From contig NC_088301.1 in assembly GCF_032854445.1 (NCBI RefSeq), forward strand, positions 51,201,187-51,261,186: DNA of 60,000 bases. The letters run 5' to 3'. Made by a program: the position numbers and the translations under genes. The notes beneath the pieces were generated by a model. That model worked only from the letters and a program-made list of their open reading frames with translations, did no database searches and had not been told where the DNA came from. Below are positions 10,496 to 23,484 of the stretch, piece after piece (within the stretch, counting starts at the first letter, position 1; every line of letters starts with the position of its first letter). This DNA comes from Liolophura sinensis (lineage: Eukaryota > Mollusca > Polyplacophora > Chitonida > Chitonidae).

Positions 10496-13400
10496 CTATA
10501 AAACACAAAAAAGATCTGTCAAAGGCATCCTTTTTTAATTACTGAAATAATTCAATACGTGACTTACTTTGTCTGACATTGAAAGTTTCACCAATGAATG
10601 TGAATTATGAACTTTGTGAATTACTTGGAGTATCCTACAAGTAAGCCCCCTAAACGGTCAAATTTACATCTAACTTTCATTTCAATCTACAAATTTTAAC
10701 AAATTAATGACAGGGTAGTCTTTCCAATAATTTCTGTCACTGCAAGATGCTCCATTCAGGTATCCATACAGTGATGGGAGTCTAGACATTTTTTTCAGCT
10801 TTCAGTATCATCCTTACTAATACTTCACCAGTTCTGCAAACAGAGATGATGAAGTCTTAAACAATCTTAGACAATATTCTTAAAGGATAAGACAGCATGT
10901 GACTAAAACATATTTCACTTGAAAGAAGGATGCTCAACATTTCTAAAAACCATCATACTTTATTTTTCTGAAGTGATTTCAACGAATAAGATGTAAAGCA
11001 AAATGATAACACTGAAGTAATGGCTAGTGTGAATCGAGGCAGCAATCTTGGTAATTTTATTCAATCAAACGTGAGTCAATTTCATTGCATGGTCGAGGAT
11101 GTGACATTGCCTTAACCCATTCACTCCATGAAGTGATAGCTCATAACACCAAGCTACTACACAAGACAGCATTTAGAGATCATTTACAATCATTTAGTTT
11201 TGTGTACATTATCCTGTATATGGGGCTATTTTCACACAGTGTTGTGTTACAGGTGTGTATTATTCCCTGACAATCACAGATCTAAATATTAATAGTAAGC
11301 AATATTTAACAACTGTTTAAAAATTTAAGCCGAACAGTACTGTCTAAGCCAATACAGCATTCATCTCCCCACTAGGCTCCACCTGTTTATTCACATGTTC
11401 AAAATCCACAAATGTATGTAAATTATAATTCACTTTAGTGTTTAGGAAGCAGTTCATAATTAATAGATATCAGAGGATGGAGGTAGAGTTAGTGAGAATG
11501 AACCCTTCGGATTCTGATGCTTTACTGTTTATTGTGAACAGAAGACATCTTATCGGATAACGCTAAAATTACATCTTCTGAAGTAATAATTTTTTTTCTG
11601 AATTTATCACAATTGACATGGCTAAAGAATTTTTGCTTAGCTCATTCTTCTTTCTTGCAGGCCAAAGATTTTTTTTTTTGTTTGCTATTTCACTTTTAAA
11701 AGAAGCAGAAAAATTATTCAAGTGTGGTGTTGGAGCTGGTGTGCTTTCCCTGACATATGCAATAACCAAATCACCAAGTCACTGCACTAGGGATAAACAA
11801 GGGCTAATTGATACAATTCTTGACCCATAAAAAGTAACCATACATTCTTACATCTCTAACACTACTTTCATGGTAACTGAGCACAGCCATACTGCTACAT
11901 GTATGTTTTGATAAGAATATCAATCCTATCTCTCCTCTGTAACATTACATGCCTACAGATCTACTTTAATGCATACGCTATACCCCAAGAGTTTTCCCAT
12001 TGGAGAAACACCATACAGGCTAATATATTATGCCCTAGAATCCACAAAAAAATATTTATTTAATGCATAAAATAGAGATACTGTTGACAACGAAAGACAA
12101 ACAAACCAACCACAGTTGTCTAAACCTATGTCATCAGCCCAAGTAGGGCTTAGATTTATTTCCATGTTTTAAAAATTCAGCATAATTCTGAGTACTACAT
12201 AAGCTTAGTGTACCAAGAGTTATTTTATTTATTTATTTGATCAATAGTTTATGCTGTAGAGACATACATGAACTCAAGAATATTGCAGGTATAAGGAAAC
12301 TGCCTATGCATTGTTGGTTACTCGGACTTTCATCGCCAACATCCATATATTATCCAGCATTATCTGCCTAGATAATAATCTGTGAAATACCACCAATGAA
12401 AATACCGTCACTGTCCGACAAAGATGCATAAATAAATGTTCACTATTTACATACACTGAAAATACACATTACTGATAGCAATAGCTGCTCTGTTAGAATG
12501 TTTTGTCTCTGCTAGATGTAAATAAAAATACTTATCTGTGCGGGAAACCTTTGCTGAACATTATTGTATATGTAAGGTTTTAAATTCAAGGAAATAATTA
12601 TTTATTTATTTATGGACATTCTCCCCCAAAGTGTATTTATTTCTGCCTCAGTCCACTATGTGGAAACACATTATCAGATGGTAAGAAATCTACTTTGTGA
12701 CTTTTATCTGAATTATTCATAGATTTCACATTATTAAACAACACTAATAAGATTTTAAACCCCAAATTACAAGCAAAGGTCACAATGTAGAAATATAAAT
12801 GTTATAGATGATACATGGGCGTATAATATGTAAACATGTGAATATTTACCAATACACATCCGAGGGCCATGGCCAAAGGGGATCATGATGAAAGGGTGTA
12901 TGTTCTGGGCTGAATCATTTTTGATCCAACGTTCAGGAAGATACTTCTCTGGGTCCGCAAAGTACTCAGCTGACATACACATGACAAAGTTGTGCAGATC
13001 AATACGTACCTGTAATAAGTTAGAAAATACCTGTATCATGCAAACCACTGAAATAGCCCTTTTGCTTGACTCATGATGGTTAATTAAGACTCAAAGGGCA
13101 TTTCACTGTTAATGTATAGGCTTTCCAAATTTAATCACTAATCAAGTAAATCAAAAAGGCAACATTAAATGACAAATATCCAATCTCTACACGTAGATGT
13201 TTATAGCTAAACATGGTGCGTATGTGACGTGACATTTTATATTACAAGTGTAGCAGACCTTTAAATTTAAGTCATCAGTCTCACTCCATACAACTTTAAA
13301 TTAGTCCATTCTAACAGATGATAATGTCCATAGTTTTACTTAAACTTCTCATTAAGGTTATTAATATGCGCCTATATCAGCTGTATTTATGATCTCTCCC

Positions 13401-16400
13401 CAAATGTTGGGTGAGCTGTGCACCAAGACTAAAAATAAATGTAGGCCTGTAGATGAACATGAAATCTGCTCAAATTACAATTTCTTTCACCCCCCGACCC
13501 CCCCACCCTAGGACGTTACACTGTAAGTGTTGACAGTGCACAAAGTTTTTTAAAGATTGGTTGAGTACACTGCATTCAAAGTTGACCTTAACTACTACAG
13601 ACAAAAAATAGACACAGACAAATAAAAAACGACCTAATATTTGGTCCGTGACTAAGTTGCTTGTTTTTTTCCTGATTCTGAGATTTGTACCGATCTTAAA
13701 TACTGAAAAGAAAATGGAAGTTTGACACCAATAATAATATTTTATGACATTTAGTTGCCTCAGAAAAAAGGTTTTGGTCATTTATAGTAATTTAAGTGAA
13801 ATCTGCTGACTTATAATATATTCATTCATTAATATGTACACAAAGTTTGACAATGATCAAGCATGCCTGTAGAGTGGAGCAAAATTAGAACTCAACAAAA
13901 AGGTTAAAAGGTACGCCACACAAACGTTGGCACAGAGCATAACAAAGATTTTCTACTTTATTTTATTCTGTGCTTCCATCCGAAAAGAAAAGAAAACCAC
14001 GTAAAGTCAACTTCTGTCAATATGGCACACCACAACAACCAAACAAAATAAATTACTATACATAACTGCATCACCCTGTTGTCACTCCCCGGGATGGAGT
14101 GGGTATCAGAGTCCATATAATTATTGACCACTTTCCACATGCTTACTTTTCGTCAGAATTTAAAGCACTGTATTTGACACTATTCTGATTCAGAGAGTTC
14201 TACTGATGTTAGAAATTTGTCTGGCTGAATGGTAAGACTATGCATATATGTTTTAAGGAAAAGGACCAAGAGTAGTATTTTATTACATTTACTTACCTCT
14301 AAAGATGTAATTTTTGGGTGAATTTTTAGGTCAAACATATATACTGTTCATAAATAGATATAAGTGTTCAACTCATCTGATCTGCACATTTGTATCGGTT
14401 AAGCACACTCAGGTAAAAAGTATATGAACTCTTCTTTGCCTTTCTGACAAAAGACTCACCCCCGCAGGTATCTGATAGCCTCCAATCACCATGTCCCTGG
14501 GGGCCAAACGGGAGGTTTCAGGTCCCGTTGGGAACAACCTGTACACAATGTAAATACTGCACAATGTACTGAGCTCTTTCTTTGACACAAATACACCCAA
14601 CCTCTCCCATTGACAAATTATCCTTACACAGCATTTCATCCATATATTAAGTCATATACTAATGTGTCATGGTAATTTGTAAATGAAACAAACTCAGTTT
14701 GTTTGAATAAATAAATACATAGCCATGTGAATCAAGTCAAGTTGAATTATTTCATTTTGCCCTTGGACAACACTTGCCAGAAATATCCCTCTCTATACAT
14801 TGGGGATAAATACAAGTGAATCTTTGGTAAATGACTTAAAGGTTCGCACATGAGTTACTATTGTTTAATTTGCACAATCTGAGATGGCAGCAAGATGACA
14901 GAAGAGAGTGATTAGTCCCCAGCCTGTTTCATTGCCCCGCATGGCACTTTGAAGCTCTGCTTGTTAATCCTTGCCACATGGGGTTATGTAATGTGTGCCG
15001 GTCTCCAGGCTAGTAAACCTACATAAACATCTCTTAGTATACCAATGAATGAAATTGAAGAAAGAATTAAGACAGGCGATGTCTCTTACAAACCTTTAAA
15101 TTCCAAACACTGTCTCAAAGCATGACCACTCTAAACAAGGAATGTACAAGCATAATGCAGACGAACCTCCTGTGCGTCCTATTGCCGAAGAGTTCCTTTT
15201 CCCACATTTCTCTATAGGGAATCTCCATTTAACACAGAAAACATACTCCACACGAGGTTTCCAAAAATTACCAAGATTTACTTTTACCCCTTTTGGGCAG
15301 CACTGTGTGTCAGTGGGGCATATCAGAAGATAGGATTTGTTTTAGTTGTTTTAACATTTGGAGTTTGCACAACACTGTCACTGGCTTTATAAACAAAATG
15401 TCTTATAATCTCCTGTATACAGTTTTGCCAAGGCATGATTTATAAGACAGCAAAAATCACATGATTGATGGGCAGACACCTGGAAATTTCTAATCCGGTG
15501 ATTGTAAATGGCTTGTATCTATATGTAGATAAAACCAATCTGTATGACTAAAATTTCATCTGAAGGGGCTCGATTACATATTAAGTAAATTAAGTATTCA
15601 TGTTTACAAAATATGGGCGGAAGTTGACAGTCTTTCAAATTATGCCAGCAGAGCCAACGCATGTGTGTACTGTGTAGGTGTCACTTTAATTGAAATCTAA
15701 CATGTTCACTTCATCTGCTGGTAGGGCTCCTTTGCAAGTATGCATTCGTGGTGTGCTAAATTCTGCAACAGCTTTGAATATGGAGAGCCCTGCAGTTTAA
15801 AAACAGATATTTGACACAACATGACACATCACATGCATAAAGGTACTGGGTAGTTACGCTTGATCTCCACAGAGTTTTCTCCTAAATTCCCATTTATTAC
15901 AAAATAACCACAATAAAAAAATCAACCGGTTGCAAAGTGCATGTACTAAAATTATCATGATTAAAACTGAGGAAAACATGAACTATTGATAGCAGGAGAC
16001 TAACTGCTCAGTGAAGCGCGAGTTTGTTCATTACATTCTTGAACTGTCAGTACAATTCCCAGACATCTCCTGAAGCTCTCCCGCAGGGCCCAGTCAGTGA
16101 GAGCCACAATCAAAGCAATAAATCATGGGATACACTTTCCAAGTTCGAGGGCAAAACTTAAGGTGATTTACCGTCCATTATTTTCTTTACCATAGAGGCC
16201 AATCAGCAAAATTTGTTGCGTGCGTGATTACATAGTTATATATACTCGCCTTAGCATTTCTGCTTGTCACCATTTTGGGTTGTCTACTGTCTTTTTTCAA
16301 GCCATGTTTATGCGAAATCCTGACTGCCTTTGTTTTAAATTTACCTGTAGCTTAATGGACCTACAGAGTGCTGTATTTAAGCTTTTAAAACATGTTGCCG

Positions 16401-19400
16401 AGAAGAAAAATGTAACAGCATTGGTCAGAATTTCAAAAGCAGCAAGTAAATTACTCCACCTGAAAGTTTCCTTGACACAGGCTTTGAGATAGGGCATTTT
16501 GCCCAATTTTTCCACAGTGACAGGCTCATCTCCAGGGAAAGTCTGCTCAATTTCTCTGGACAACTTATCTTGTACTTCTGGATTCTTTGCTAAACAGTAC
16601 ATGTTAAAAAGCAGCATGGGAGAAGTCTGAAAGGGAATAAAAACATAAAATGTTACACAGATATAGAGTGGAGAAATTTATAATCAATTTCAAATTCAAT
16701 ATTTCTAAGTAAATATACTAGATGAAGAATCAACAGAGAAACTTCCAAGACTTCATGAATGCAAATAGCCAGATCCACCATCCAGACAAAATCAATTAGT
16801 GGTAATCAAATGTAACATAGTAATTTTTTTTTAATAGCCCGGATTATTATGACCTTCATCATCAAATAATTTTAATTTTACTGGTTTAAAGTAGTAATAC
16901 AGTTTGAAACATGTAATCATGTGACCCACATTACAATTCCTATGAGCTGCCAAAGTTAATGGAGTCCTGGTTTACATGATCGCAAATGGGGCCTCCCAAT
17001 ACATCACCTTGCTGAACATGGATCAGAATACCTATCACCATTAATGCCTTTGTAGAATGCATGAGCTATTGCTACAACTGCATATTACATTTCTTTAAGG
17101 ACTGATTAATGCCACATCGGCAATTCAGCGATGTTGTTGCGACAATTCTTTAATGAATCAAAGTTTTAATTTACCATGATTTGGTCATAAGACTTTCATG
17201 AATTTCCATGTATGTGACCAAAACATGTTTTCTCCACTTATAGTCTCTTGAAAATATGGAACAGCTGATTGCAACGTAAATATGCCCTTCCATAAAATGG
17301 ACATATCAATTTATTGCATACTGCCTCAATTAACTGTTCAGAACATGTGCACTGAACAAAACAACGAAAACTTAACAAAAAGGTCTAATCACTTGCCGAC
17401 ATTGACAACCACCTTTCTCATATCACAACATACATTGTACTTCATCTTACTTCATAATGGCCAGCTTAAAATGCCTCAACATATAATGAAATACTCATTT
17501 TTTTCTGTTTAAACCTACATGATAAGTGTACTTGAATTTTAATGTAACCTAATTCCTCAACCTTTTAGCATATGAAAGAGAAACTTTCAGTGTAATTTTT
17601 GCACATTTATAATTACATTTTGGACACAAAACCACATTGGTTGGATTGGTGAATTTCAGGGCTTCACAAAAGGATAAGTATAGTGTCTTTCGAATATGCT
17701 TGAATACTCATGTCAAAAGGCTGAAAAGTGAATGACTGAGTGATTGCTTGGGATTTGACATCGTACTTAACAATTTTTCAGTCACATGACGACGAAAGAG
17801 TCCTTAAAGTGCATGTAATGTGCCTCCTTTTTGCAGGACGGATTTCCACCACTCTTTTATTTAGTCCTGCTTCACTGATAGCCACCCCGCCAGAGCCTTT
17901 ATTCTGATACGGGTCAACCAGTCGTTCATCCCATTATGTTGAATGCCAAGCGGAGGAAGGTACAACTTCCTCCTTTAAGGTCTTAGGTGTGATCTGACCC
18001 AGGATTGATTCTGGATCTATTACCTCCCCACACGGATGCTCTACCAACTGTCCTATCGGGGCCAGCCAAAAGGTTGAAGAATTACAGTATATGCTGCTCT
18101 AGGTTTACAAAAAATACCATTATTACCTAGTCAATATATCACTAGTGAGAATGGTCCATCATGATTGTGTAGATGGAGTTCAATGCATACTATCACTTCG
18201 AGCATTATCTTGGTTCGTTCACAATGGAGTCTTTGAAGCAGGCCTGTCCTAATGTTGACATATGTAAATGACCTAAAATGTTGACCACAAAAGTTTTAGA
18301 TGCAAATAAATGTCATAAAATATTACTACTTGTTCTGAAACTTACATTTTACCAGTGGGATAATATCCTACCTTTTAAATAATTTTCTTAGACCAATTCT
18401 CAAAATCAGGCCAAATAAGTCAACACAGTCATTGTAACTCTTATCAAATGCTGCATGTTTCATTTTACTCACTGTGCTCTGTGGATCACTAAACAGTGAC
18501 AGAGTCAGGATGGTGACATCATCATAGCTCAGCCCTTTCCTGGATAGCAGGTAGGACATGAACATGTATTTGTCCTCAGCTAATTGGCCCTTCTTCTGCA
18601 GGTCATCAATCGCAGAAATTGTCTGCTCCATGTTACGTAATACATAACTGTCCAAACAAGATGAAGTAAACATAAAATGTTAATTTCTACAGAATAATGC
18701 AGCTTTTAGATTATAAACATGATGTGAATCCAACAATTGTCTTAATATTCAATTACAAACTTAATTTTGGTTGAGCTTTCAAGAAACTGTCTGACTATCC
18801 AAACAAAGCAAACTATTAAACTATTTAACTGATAAAATAATCCTGGGGGTAAGACTGTTGTTGTTTAACAAGACTACAATATGTTTCTCATCTAAACAAA
18901 ATGCCTTGAAATGTACTAAAATACCCATTAACACACTTACATGAAATACACTAGTCATGTGTTTCCAAGAATATTGAAAAAAATATGTCAGGGTCTAATA
19001 AAACTGGTCATTTTACAAGCCTGTCACCAAAAATTAATGCAAATGACTCCAATGACCTTAAATGGATAAGCCAATGTTTACAAGCCTGTCATAAAATATA
19101 ACCTACAATGACCTAGAAGATACTGTCTCAGGTCACCAAAAATGAATAGGCTTCTTCCCAATGCAAAATATTTTTCACATAAATAGTGATGGTAGACAGA
19201 CGGTAACAGACAGACAAATGCTGAGTGCAACAATAATACAACTAGGTCAAATCTGGCCAAGAGGTAATCACCACCATGGAGTCAGGATTATTCTAGCAAG
19301 ACAAACTCGATACTTTATGTTATCATTACATCCAACCAAAACTATCATTGGGTCAGTTCAACCAGATTTGCAGAAAATCAGTGTGGAATCTCTGGGTGAT

Positions 19401-22400
19401 TGGTCTACACTTAACAAAATGGGGTCAGGATTGTTATTACATAAAAATTACCTTCGGGCCAGGAGTGTTGTATCTACACAAAATTACATAAACTGTACAA
19501 GAAAATGGTTTGTTTTATTTCTGATTCTGAGTTAATACAAGCATTTAAAGTATGAAATTCTACAGCAGCAAATTAGGAACATAAACTCCTGAGTGAGATT
19601 AAGTTACTTGAATGAAAATGTTTCCATTTTGCAACATTTCAAAATAACCTTTTCAATGGGAAAACTGCACAGAGTCTGCAAAGGTTTATGCACACAACAG
19701 GCGAACGTAGAATCCAATACTTCAAAAGCTTATAACTCACAAAATTCGTAACAAATAAAACCAACCTGATTTCTTGGCTAACTTTTGATGGAAATTCTTC
19801 TGATGTAAACTTTACTTTTACATATCCCATTTTCTTTTATCTCCACAAAACTACAAGGGATATGATTATTGTACATGTGGTCAGGCTTACTGTCTAAATC
19901 TAAACAAGAAAGCAGGAGATAATGCTTTCCATTACCTGTACAAGAAACCCTCTGCAGCCTCTAACTTTTTCCACTTGGGTGTGGGAACAAATTCATGAAG
20001 AGGAAGGGAAAACTTCAGCTGTGAAGAAACCTTAAAAATCGTTCTCACTGCATCAATTGCCTGTTGTGCTTCTACATTTCCTTCATCATCCAAGCAACCA
20101 AATCTCTTTTCAAAGCATACTAATCCAGAGGCTGAAAAAATTAACACAAACCCCTATGCTTCAGGTGAAAAATATCCATGGGTGAAACAACACTAGATGG
20201 ATGGCTACATTTAGCCTGGGAACACTCAGCCACTCAGCAGTCTGCCTCAGTTTCGCTCGGAATGCCTTCTGTATTCATTCAAGCAACATTTGTGCCATGC
20301 AATAATATTAGTACTTTTAAACACACATTTTTTTTTATGTCATATTCATATGATGCAATGTGCCATATCCATTCTTTAAATCATGATAGAACAAATAATA
20401 TGTCATGAGAATGGTAATGTGCGACAAAACCCAATGCATGAATGCAACTCACAAACAGAACAGAACTAATTGTCGTATTTTCAATTAATTTGTCGCATTC
20501 GATAAATTGCACCTTGAGAATGCAGCTCTGTGATTTCATTATAGGATTTCTATAAGATTGATAACAGAAATTAGTAATTACAGACTAAATTATGCATCAA
20601 ACTTTCACTGATTGATTCATCTATTGGTATGATGGTAGGCAATCCACATCTCACTGATGTGACAATACTGTCCAGGCCTCAAAATTTAAATTAATTTGCT
20701 TAACCTGATACAAGGGTACAGCATAATTGGCACAACCTATTGTTGTTTTTTTTTTTATTTCTTTTTTACTTCAGAAACATCTGGTAAACTGAAGTCTGGT
20801 TAAGTCTGGGAAGTTTGAAAGCCGAGAAGATGAAATTCAGCATTGGGTATATGGCAATGACGGGCAATTCACTCCGAGTAGCCATGTTGAATAGAAGCTA
20901 TAATGGACTGGTCCAATCACTAGCATTTAAAGGTCACATGTTATTTTGGCTTTGATGCTTATCAGCTCTTGATTCTCAGTCATGGTGTAAAGACAAACAA
21001 CTGCTTATAGCAAGTTTGAACTGAAGTTGGCAAAAGATAACAGGATTGAATAAGAGAGGAAACTTCTGATAAGGTCCTATTATGTTGAGACCGGACAAAA
21101 ACAAGATACCTACATTCCATAGACCACTTTGCAAACTCATTAAGGGTATTAGGAACTTCTCCTTTGACATCACGGATCTTGCTTATTCGTCGAATGAAGT
21201 CATCAGCAACGCAAGCTACATGTGGGAAAAATGCCGAAACTTCTTTTGGTCTCATCATCATCTGCTGAACAGCTGACCTCAGTCTATACCACTCTTCTCC
21301 ATTCCTTAGAAAAACGAAAACATCACAACTACTAATCCAATACCAGTTTCAGCCGTCAGGTTAATAGCACTGTCATATCCCATAACAGAACAAAAATAAA
21401 TGCAACTGCCCACAACCTGGCTTCAACAAATGTAAGAACGCTCAACACATATGGTTACATGTATAAACCAGACTAGACTGGACATTAGCTTTGAGAGACC
21501 AACAAACAACTCTAACAATCATTCACTATCTGCAAATTCCATCCCATATCCACAGTGCAAAAACTACAAATAACTGATGTGGTAATACCCAAATACCCAT
21601 GCACATCATCACATGATCTCTTTCATTCCTTCAAAGTTTTATGAAAATCATATCAAAACTGTAGGGGGAAAAGCTAATGATTATGAACAGACGGAAAATC
21701 TGATCGTTACATCACCCCTGGGATTAATATAAGATTAGACCCAGATCACTCCACATATGTTCGGGGAATAAAATTCAACTGTTCAAATCATTATTTTTAA
21801 AATGCATCAGTAGTTTCCATACATGTTTCCTAGTCCTGGAGAATATTTCTGTTTTTTTCGATACAACTGAGTTGCTTCTACCAGAGGCGGTACATAGGGC
21901 AGTTTCTCTTCATTTCTGTAATACTGCTTTACCAACTCTGGATGGAAGAGATGCACAGAGGTGTGGCCGAGTAGAGTCTCTTTCACGATTGGACCATACA
22001 TCCTGTGGCGCTCCAACAAAGCATCCACATACCTTTCAATTTTAAAACGGCCTGGTAAAAGAAGACAGAGGAAAACTGGAGAAATGTGTCCATCATTGCT
22101 ATGGAATTGGGTGAACAGTGAATCTATGCTAATGAAACATAAGTTTACACTATTTACCTAAAAAAAAAGTTCCAACACTGGAAAGCATAAATTTGAGATT
22201 AACATTAAAAACCTGAAGTCCATCAGCAGAAAACAAAAACCAAATAAAAAAACAATCATATATACAAAATATGATTTAGTACCAAATAAATGTATCCACA
22301 AACACAGCTACAAATCAACAGAAATGTACCTGGCGCATCAACAGCAAGCCACACTTTTTCTATTAACTTTTTTGGGAGTCTGAAGTTTAATTTCTGTTTT

Positions 22401-22992
22401 ATAAGTGAACAGAAAGAATATAAGCAGCTACTGTGAAATAAGAAGTCCATCTCAACAAAAGAGTCTTAAACTAATAATCAAAAATGGTGGTTTGCAAAGT
22501 TCAAATGCTTCAGAGGATTGCAATGTTATGGTCTTTCTTATTCTCAGATAATGAGCTGATAATTCAGCATTGTTTTGAAAACCGCAAGAAAGCTACTTTC
22601 ATTTCGGCATTTTGAGAACTATGCAGGCAACTAGAGCAAGTTCCAGATTAGTGAAATTAACTATTTAGAGAAAGGAAACACTGGCAACTGATCTCAGAGT
22701 TTACCCCTAACATCTGCACATTTAGTAACAAGAACTCACCCAAACGATATTCAAGCAATGTTCCTATGTAAGGCAACCCTTTGGGACCTGGCATTTCAGA
22801 GAATGCTTTAGCATTTCTGAAGTCTATATCTTCTTCTTTCTTGGACTTTCCAAAGCTACTAATAGAGCCAACCTCAGTGCATGTGGATCTACATACAGTC
22901 TTCAATACCTCGGAGCCTAGAGCATACTTGCAGTTGAGAAGAGTTCTTTGTGGATAGAATATTTTCAGTGAACATAATTGCATCCCATTCAT
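10341..22992 (-). CDS. Mitochondrial-clan cytochrome P450, CYP10-like, complete (534 aa, 9 exons)
   Basis: Joining 22992-22740, 22051-21823, 21304-21114, 20131-19936, 18647-18473, 16626-16460, 14538-14460, 13009-12850 and 10495-10341 gives 1605 bp with all nine phases consistent and a TAG stop. P450s are haem monooxygenases. The mitochondrial clan takes electrons from adrenodoxin. Seen: an N-terminus without acidic residues for about 27 positions (a targeting-peptide look), PGPKGLPYIG hinge near 68-77, GEEWYRLRSAVQQ helix C near 162-174, I-helix DPQSTT near 344-349, ExxR as ETFR 401-404, haem loop FGHGPRMCIG 475-484 with Cys482, then RRFAEQE typical of the clan. A TAA lies in frame upstream of the chosen ATG. 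Similarity to CYP10 (known from molluscs) is from memory. Substrate unknown. Confidence 0.92.
10496..12849 (-). other. P450 intron 8
   Basis: 2.35-kb AT-rich intron between the L-helix and haem-loop exons, with no recognised repeat family copy or coding exon. Short ORFs in it show no coding character. Confidence 0.6.
12850..13009 (-). CDS. P450 exon 8 (haem-binding loop)
   Basis: Contains ADPEKYLPERW (PERF-like) and the haem loop FGHGPRMCIG with the thiolate Cys. It ends in a split Gly codon at donor GTAAAT. Confidence 0.93.
13010..14459 (-). other. P450 intron 7
   Basis: AT-rich, with a short CCCCCC-rich patch near 13492-13508. No other feature seen. Confidence 0.6.
14460..14538 (-). CDS. 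P450 exon 7 (79 bp)
   Basis: Encodes LFPTGPETSRLAPRDMVIGG and YQIPAG, the beta-1/beta-2 region after ExxR. Phase 2 in, phase 0 out, donor GTGAGT. Confidence 0.9.
14826..16172 (+). mobile_element. TIR element (MITE-like / non-autonomous DNA transposon), copy 1
   Basis: The left end 'ggtaaatgacttaaaggttc' is an imperfect inverted match to the right end '...aacttaaggtgatttacc'. The body is shared with 53791-55200 (same strand) and, inverted, with 49864-50334. Shared blocks include 'gcagcaagatgacagaagag', 'gcacaacactgtcact' and 'agaagttgacagtctttcaa'. No transposase reading frame is visible. It sits in P450 intron 6. Superfamily unassigned. Confidence 0.75.
16460..16626 (-). CDS. P450 exon 6 (I to K helices)
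   Basis: Begins TSPMLLFNMYCLAKNPEVQD and ends at the K-helix KETF plus a split Arg codon, forming the invariant ExxR. The acceptor is tttcag and the donor GTGGAG. Confidence 0.92.
16627..18472 (-). other. P450 intron 5
   Basis: Holds a SINE (17725-18066). The rest is AT-rich and unassigned. Confidence 0.6.
17725..18066 (-). mobile_element. tRNA-derived SINE, family 2, copy 2
   Basis: On the minus strand, 18066 downward begins 'ggccccgataggacagttgg' then 'tagagcatccg' (A-box-like tRNA D-arm), with 'agaatcaatcctggg' as a B-box-like site. The body matches 7275-7640 ('catcgtacttaacaatttttcagtcacatgacgac' region), and the copy ends near 17725 with 'cattcactt'. Inserted in P450 intron 5. Confidence 0.75.
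18473..18647 (-). CDS. P450 exon 5 (start of I helix)
   Basis: Encodes YVLRNMEQTISAIDDLQ through LSLFSDPQST, ending in phase 0 at donor GTGAGT. The oxygen-binding I helix begins here. The usual A-G-x-D is replaced by D-P-Q-S, while the following Thr-Thr is kept across the junction. Confidence 0.9.
18648..19935 (-). other. P450 intron 4
   Basis: AT-rich. Contains a short internal repetition: 'ttacaagcctgtca' at about 19013 and 19078, and 'ggtcaccaaaaatgaat'-type sequences. It looks like an old interspersed repeat but matches nothing else here. Confidence 0.5.
19936..20131 (-). CDS. P450 exon 4
   Basis: Continues from the split Ser codon as SGLVCFEKRFGCL, a stretch well conserved in mitochondrial P450s, and ends at AAEGFLY with donor GTAATG at 19935. 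Confidence 0.9.
20132..21113 (-). other. P450 intron 3
   Basis: AT-rich intron with a T-rich tract near 20742-20767. No recognised element. Confidence 0.6.
21114..21304 (-). CDS. P450 exon 3 (helix C)
   Basis: Encodes NGEEWYRLRSAVQQMM and onward to KWSME. The WxxxR helix C motif (W-Y-R-L-R), which contacts the haem propionate, is present. The donor is GTAGGT at 21113. Confidence 0.9.
21305..22739 (-). other. P450 introns 1 and 2 (around exon 2)
   Basis: 21305-21822 and 22052-22739 are AT-rich, without recognised repeats or further coding exons. Confidence 0.55.
21823..22051 (-). CDS. P450 exon 2
   Basis: Encodes RFKIERYVDALLERHRMYGP through PGLGN, the beta-1/helix B region. The donor is GTATGG at 21822. 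Reading past it gives only a few codons to a stop, and splicing to exon 3 restores NMNGEEW. Confidence 0.88.
22740..22992 (-). CDS. P450 exon 1 (start, targeting peptide, hinge)
   Basis: ATG at 22992 begins MNGMQLCSLKIFYPQRTLL, a basic and hydrophobic leader suited to mitochondrial import. It ends with the proline-rich hinge PGPKGLPYIG and the donor GTGAGT at 22739. An in-frame TAA 36 bp upstream argues against a longer N-terminus from this exon. Confidence 0.88.
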
Positions 22993-23110
22993 CTTGTAAT
23001 TGATAAAAACAGCGCTACAACCAATTTAGTTGAACTTCAGAGTACAATCTAGAGAAAGTTCTTTGGTGACACCAGCCTGTGGACTTTAACCATGGTCATC
23101 TCTCTCCAAT
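22993..23110 (-). promoter_or_regulatory. P450 5' UTR exon part with a 16-codon uORF
   Basis: A plausible acceptor (gtttcag) lies at 23117-23111 on the minus strand, so the leader probably has an upstream non-coding exon. Within this UTR an ATG at 23099 opens a 16-codon ORF closed by TAG at 23051-23049, before the main ATG at 22992. It contains a second in-frame ATG. Confidence 0.45.
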
Positions 23111-23410
23111 CTGAAACATACATAAAATCAGAATATACTCACACCTACAAGATCAATCTTTACTTTACAAGTTACAACACTTAACAGTTTAAATACAAAT
23201 GATTCAACTGTTACAGCATTTCCAGTTTGCACAAACTATAGATACATGTATACATGTAGGTTGACATATTCTAACTCGAAATATTACAAACTGGCTGCAT
23301 CATATCTTCACGGCAGTTAACTAGCTATAAAAATATATTTATAGAAAACTAAACATCCGTATTTGCCAAAAACTTGAGGATGATCATAGATTTCCCTCCT
23401 CTGCTCCCAC

Positions 23411-23484
23411 CAAAATGCTGGCAGCCACCATATAAGTTAAATATTCTTGAATAAAGAGTAAAACACCAATGAAATAAGTAAATG
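23411..23484 (+). mobile_element. SINE family 1 tail fragment
   Basis: 'aatgctggcagccaccat', 'taaatattcttgaataa' and 'gtaaaacaccaatgaaataa' match the 3' end of the SINE at 31510-31769. The tRNA head is absent. Confidence 0.65.

Noticed and set aside
19161-19535. 124-codon plus-strand open frame in P450 intron 4
   Set aside because: Lies in repeat-like AT-rich intron sequence; composition is not coding-like and no family is recognisable.
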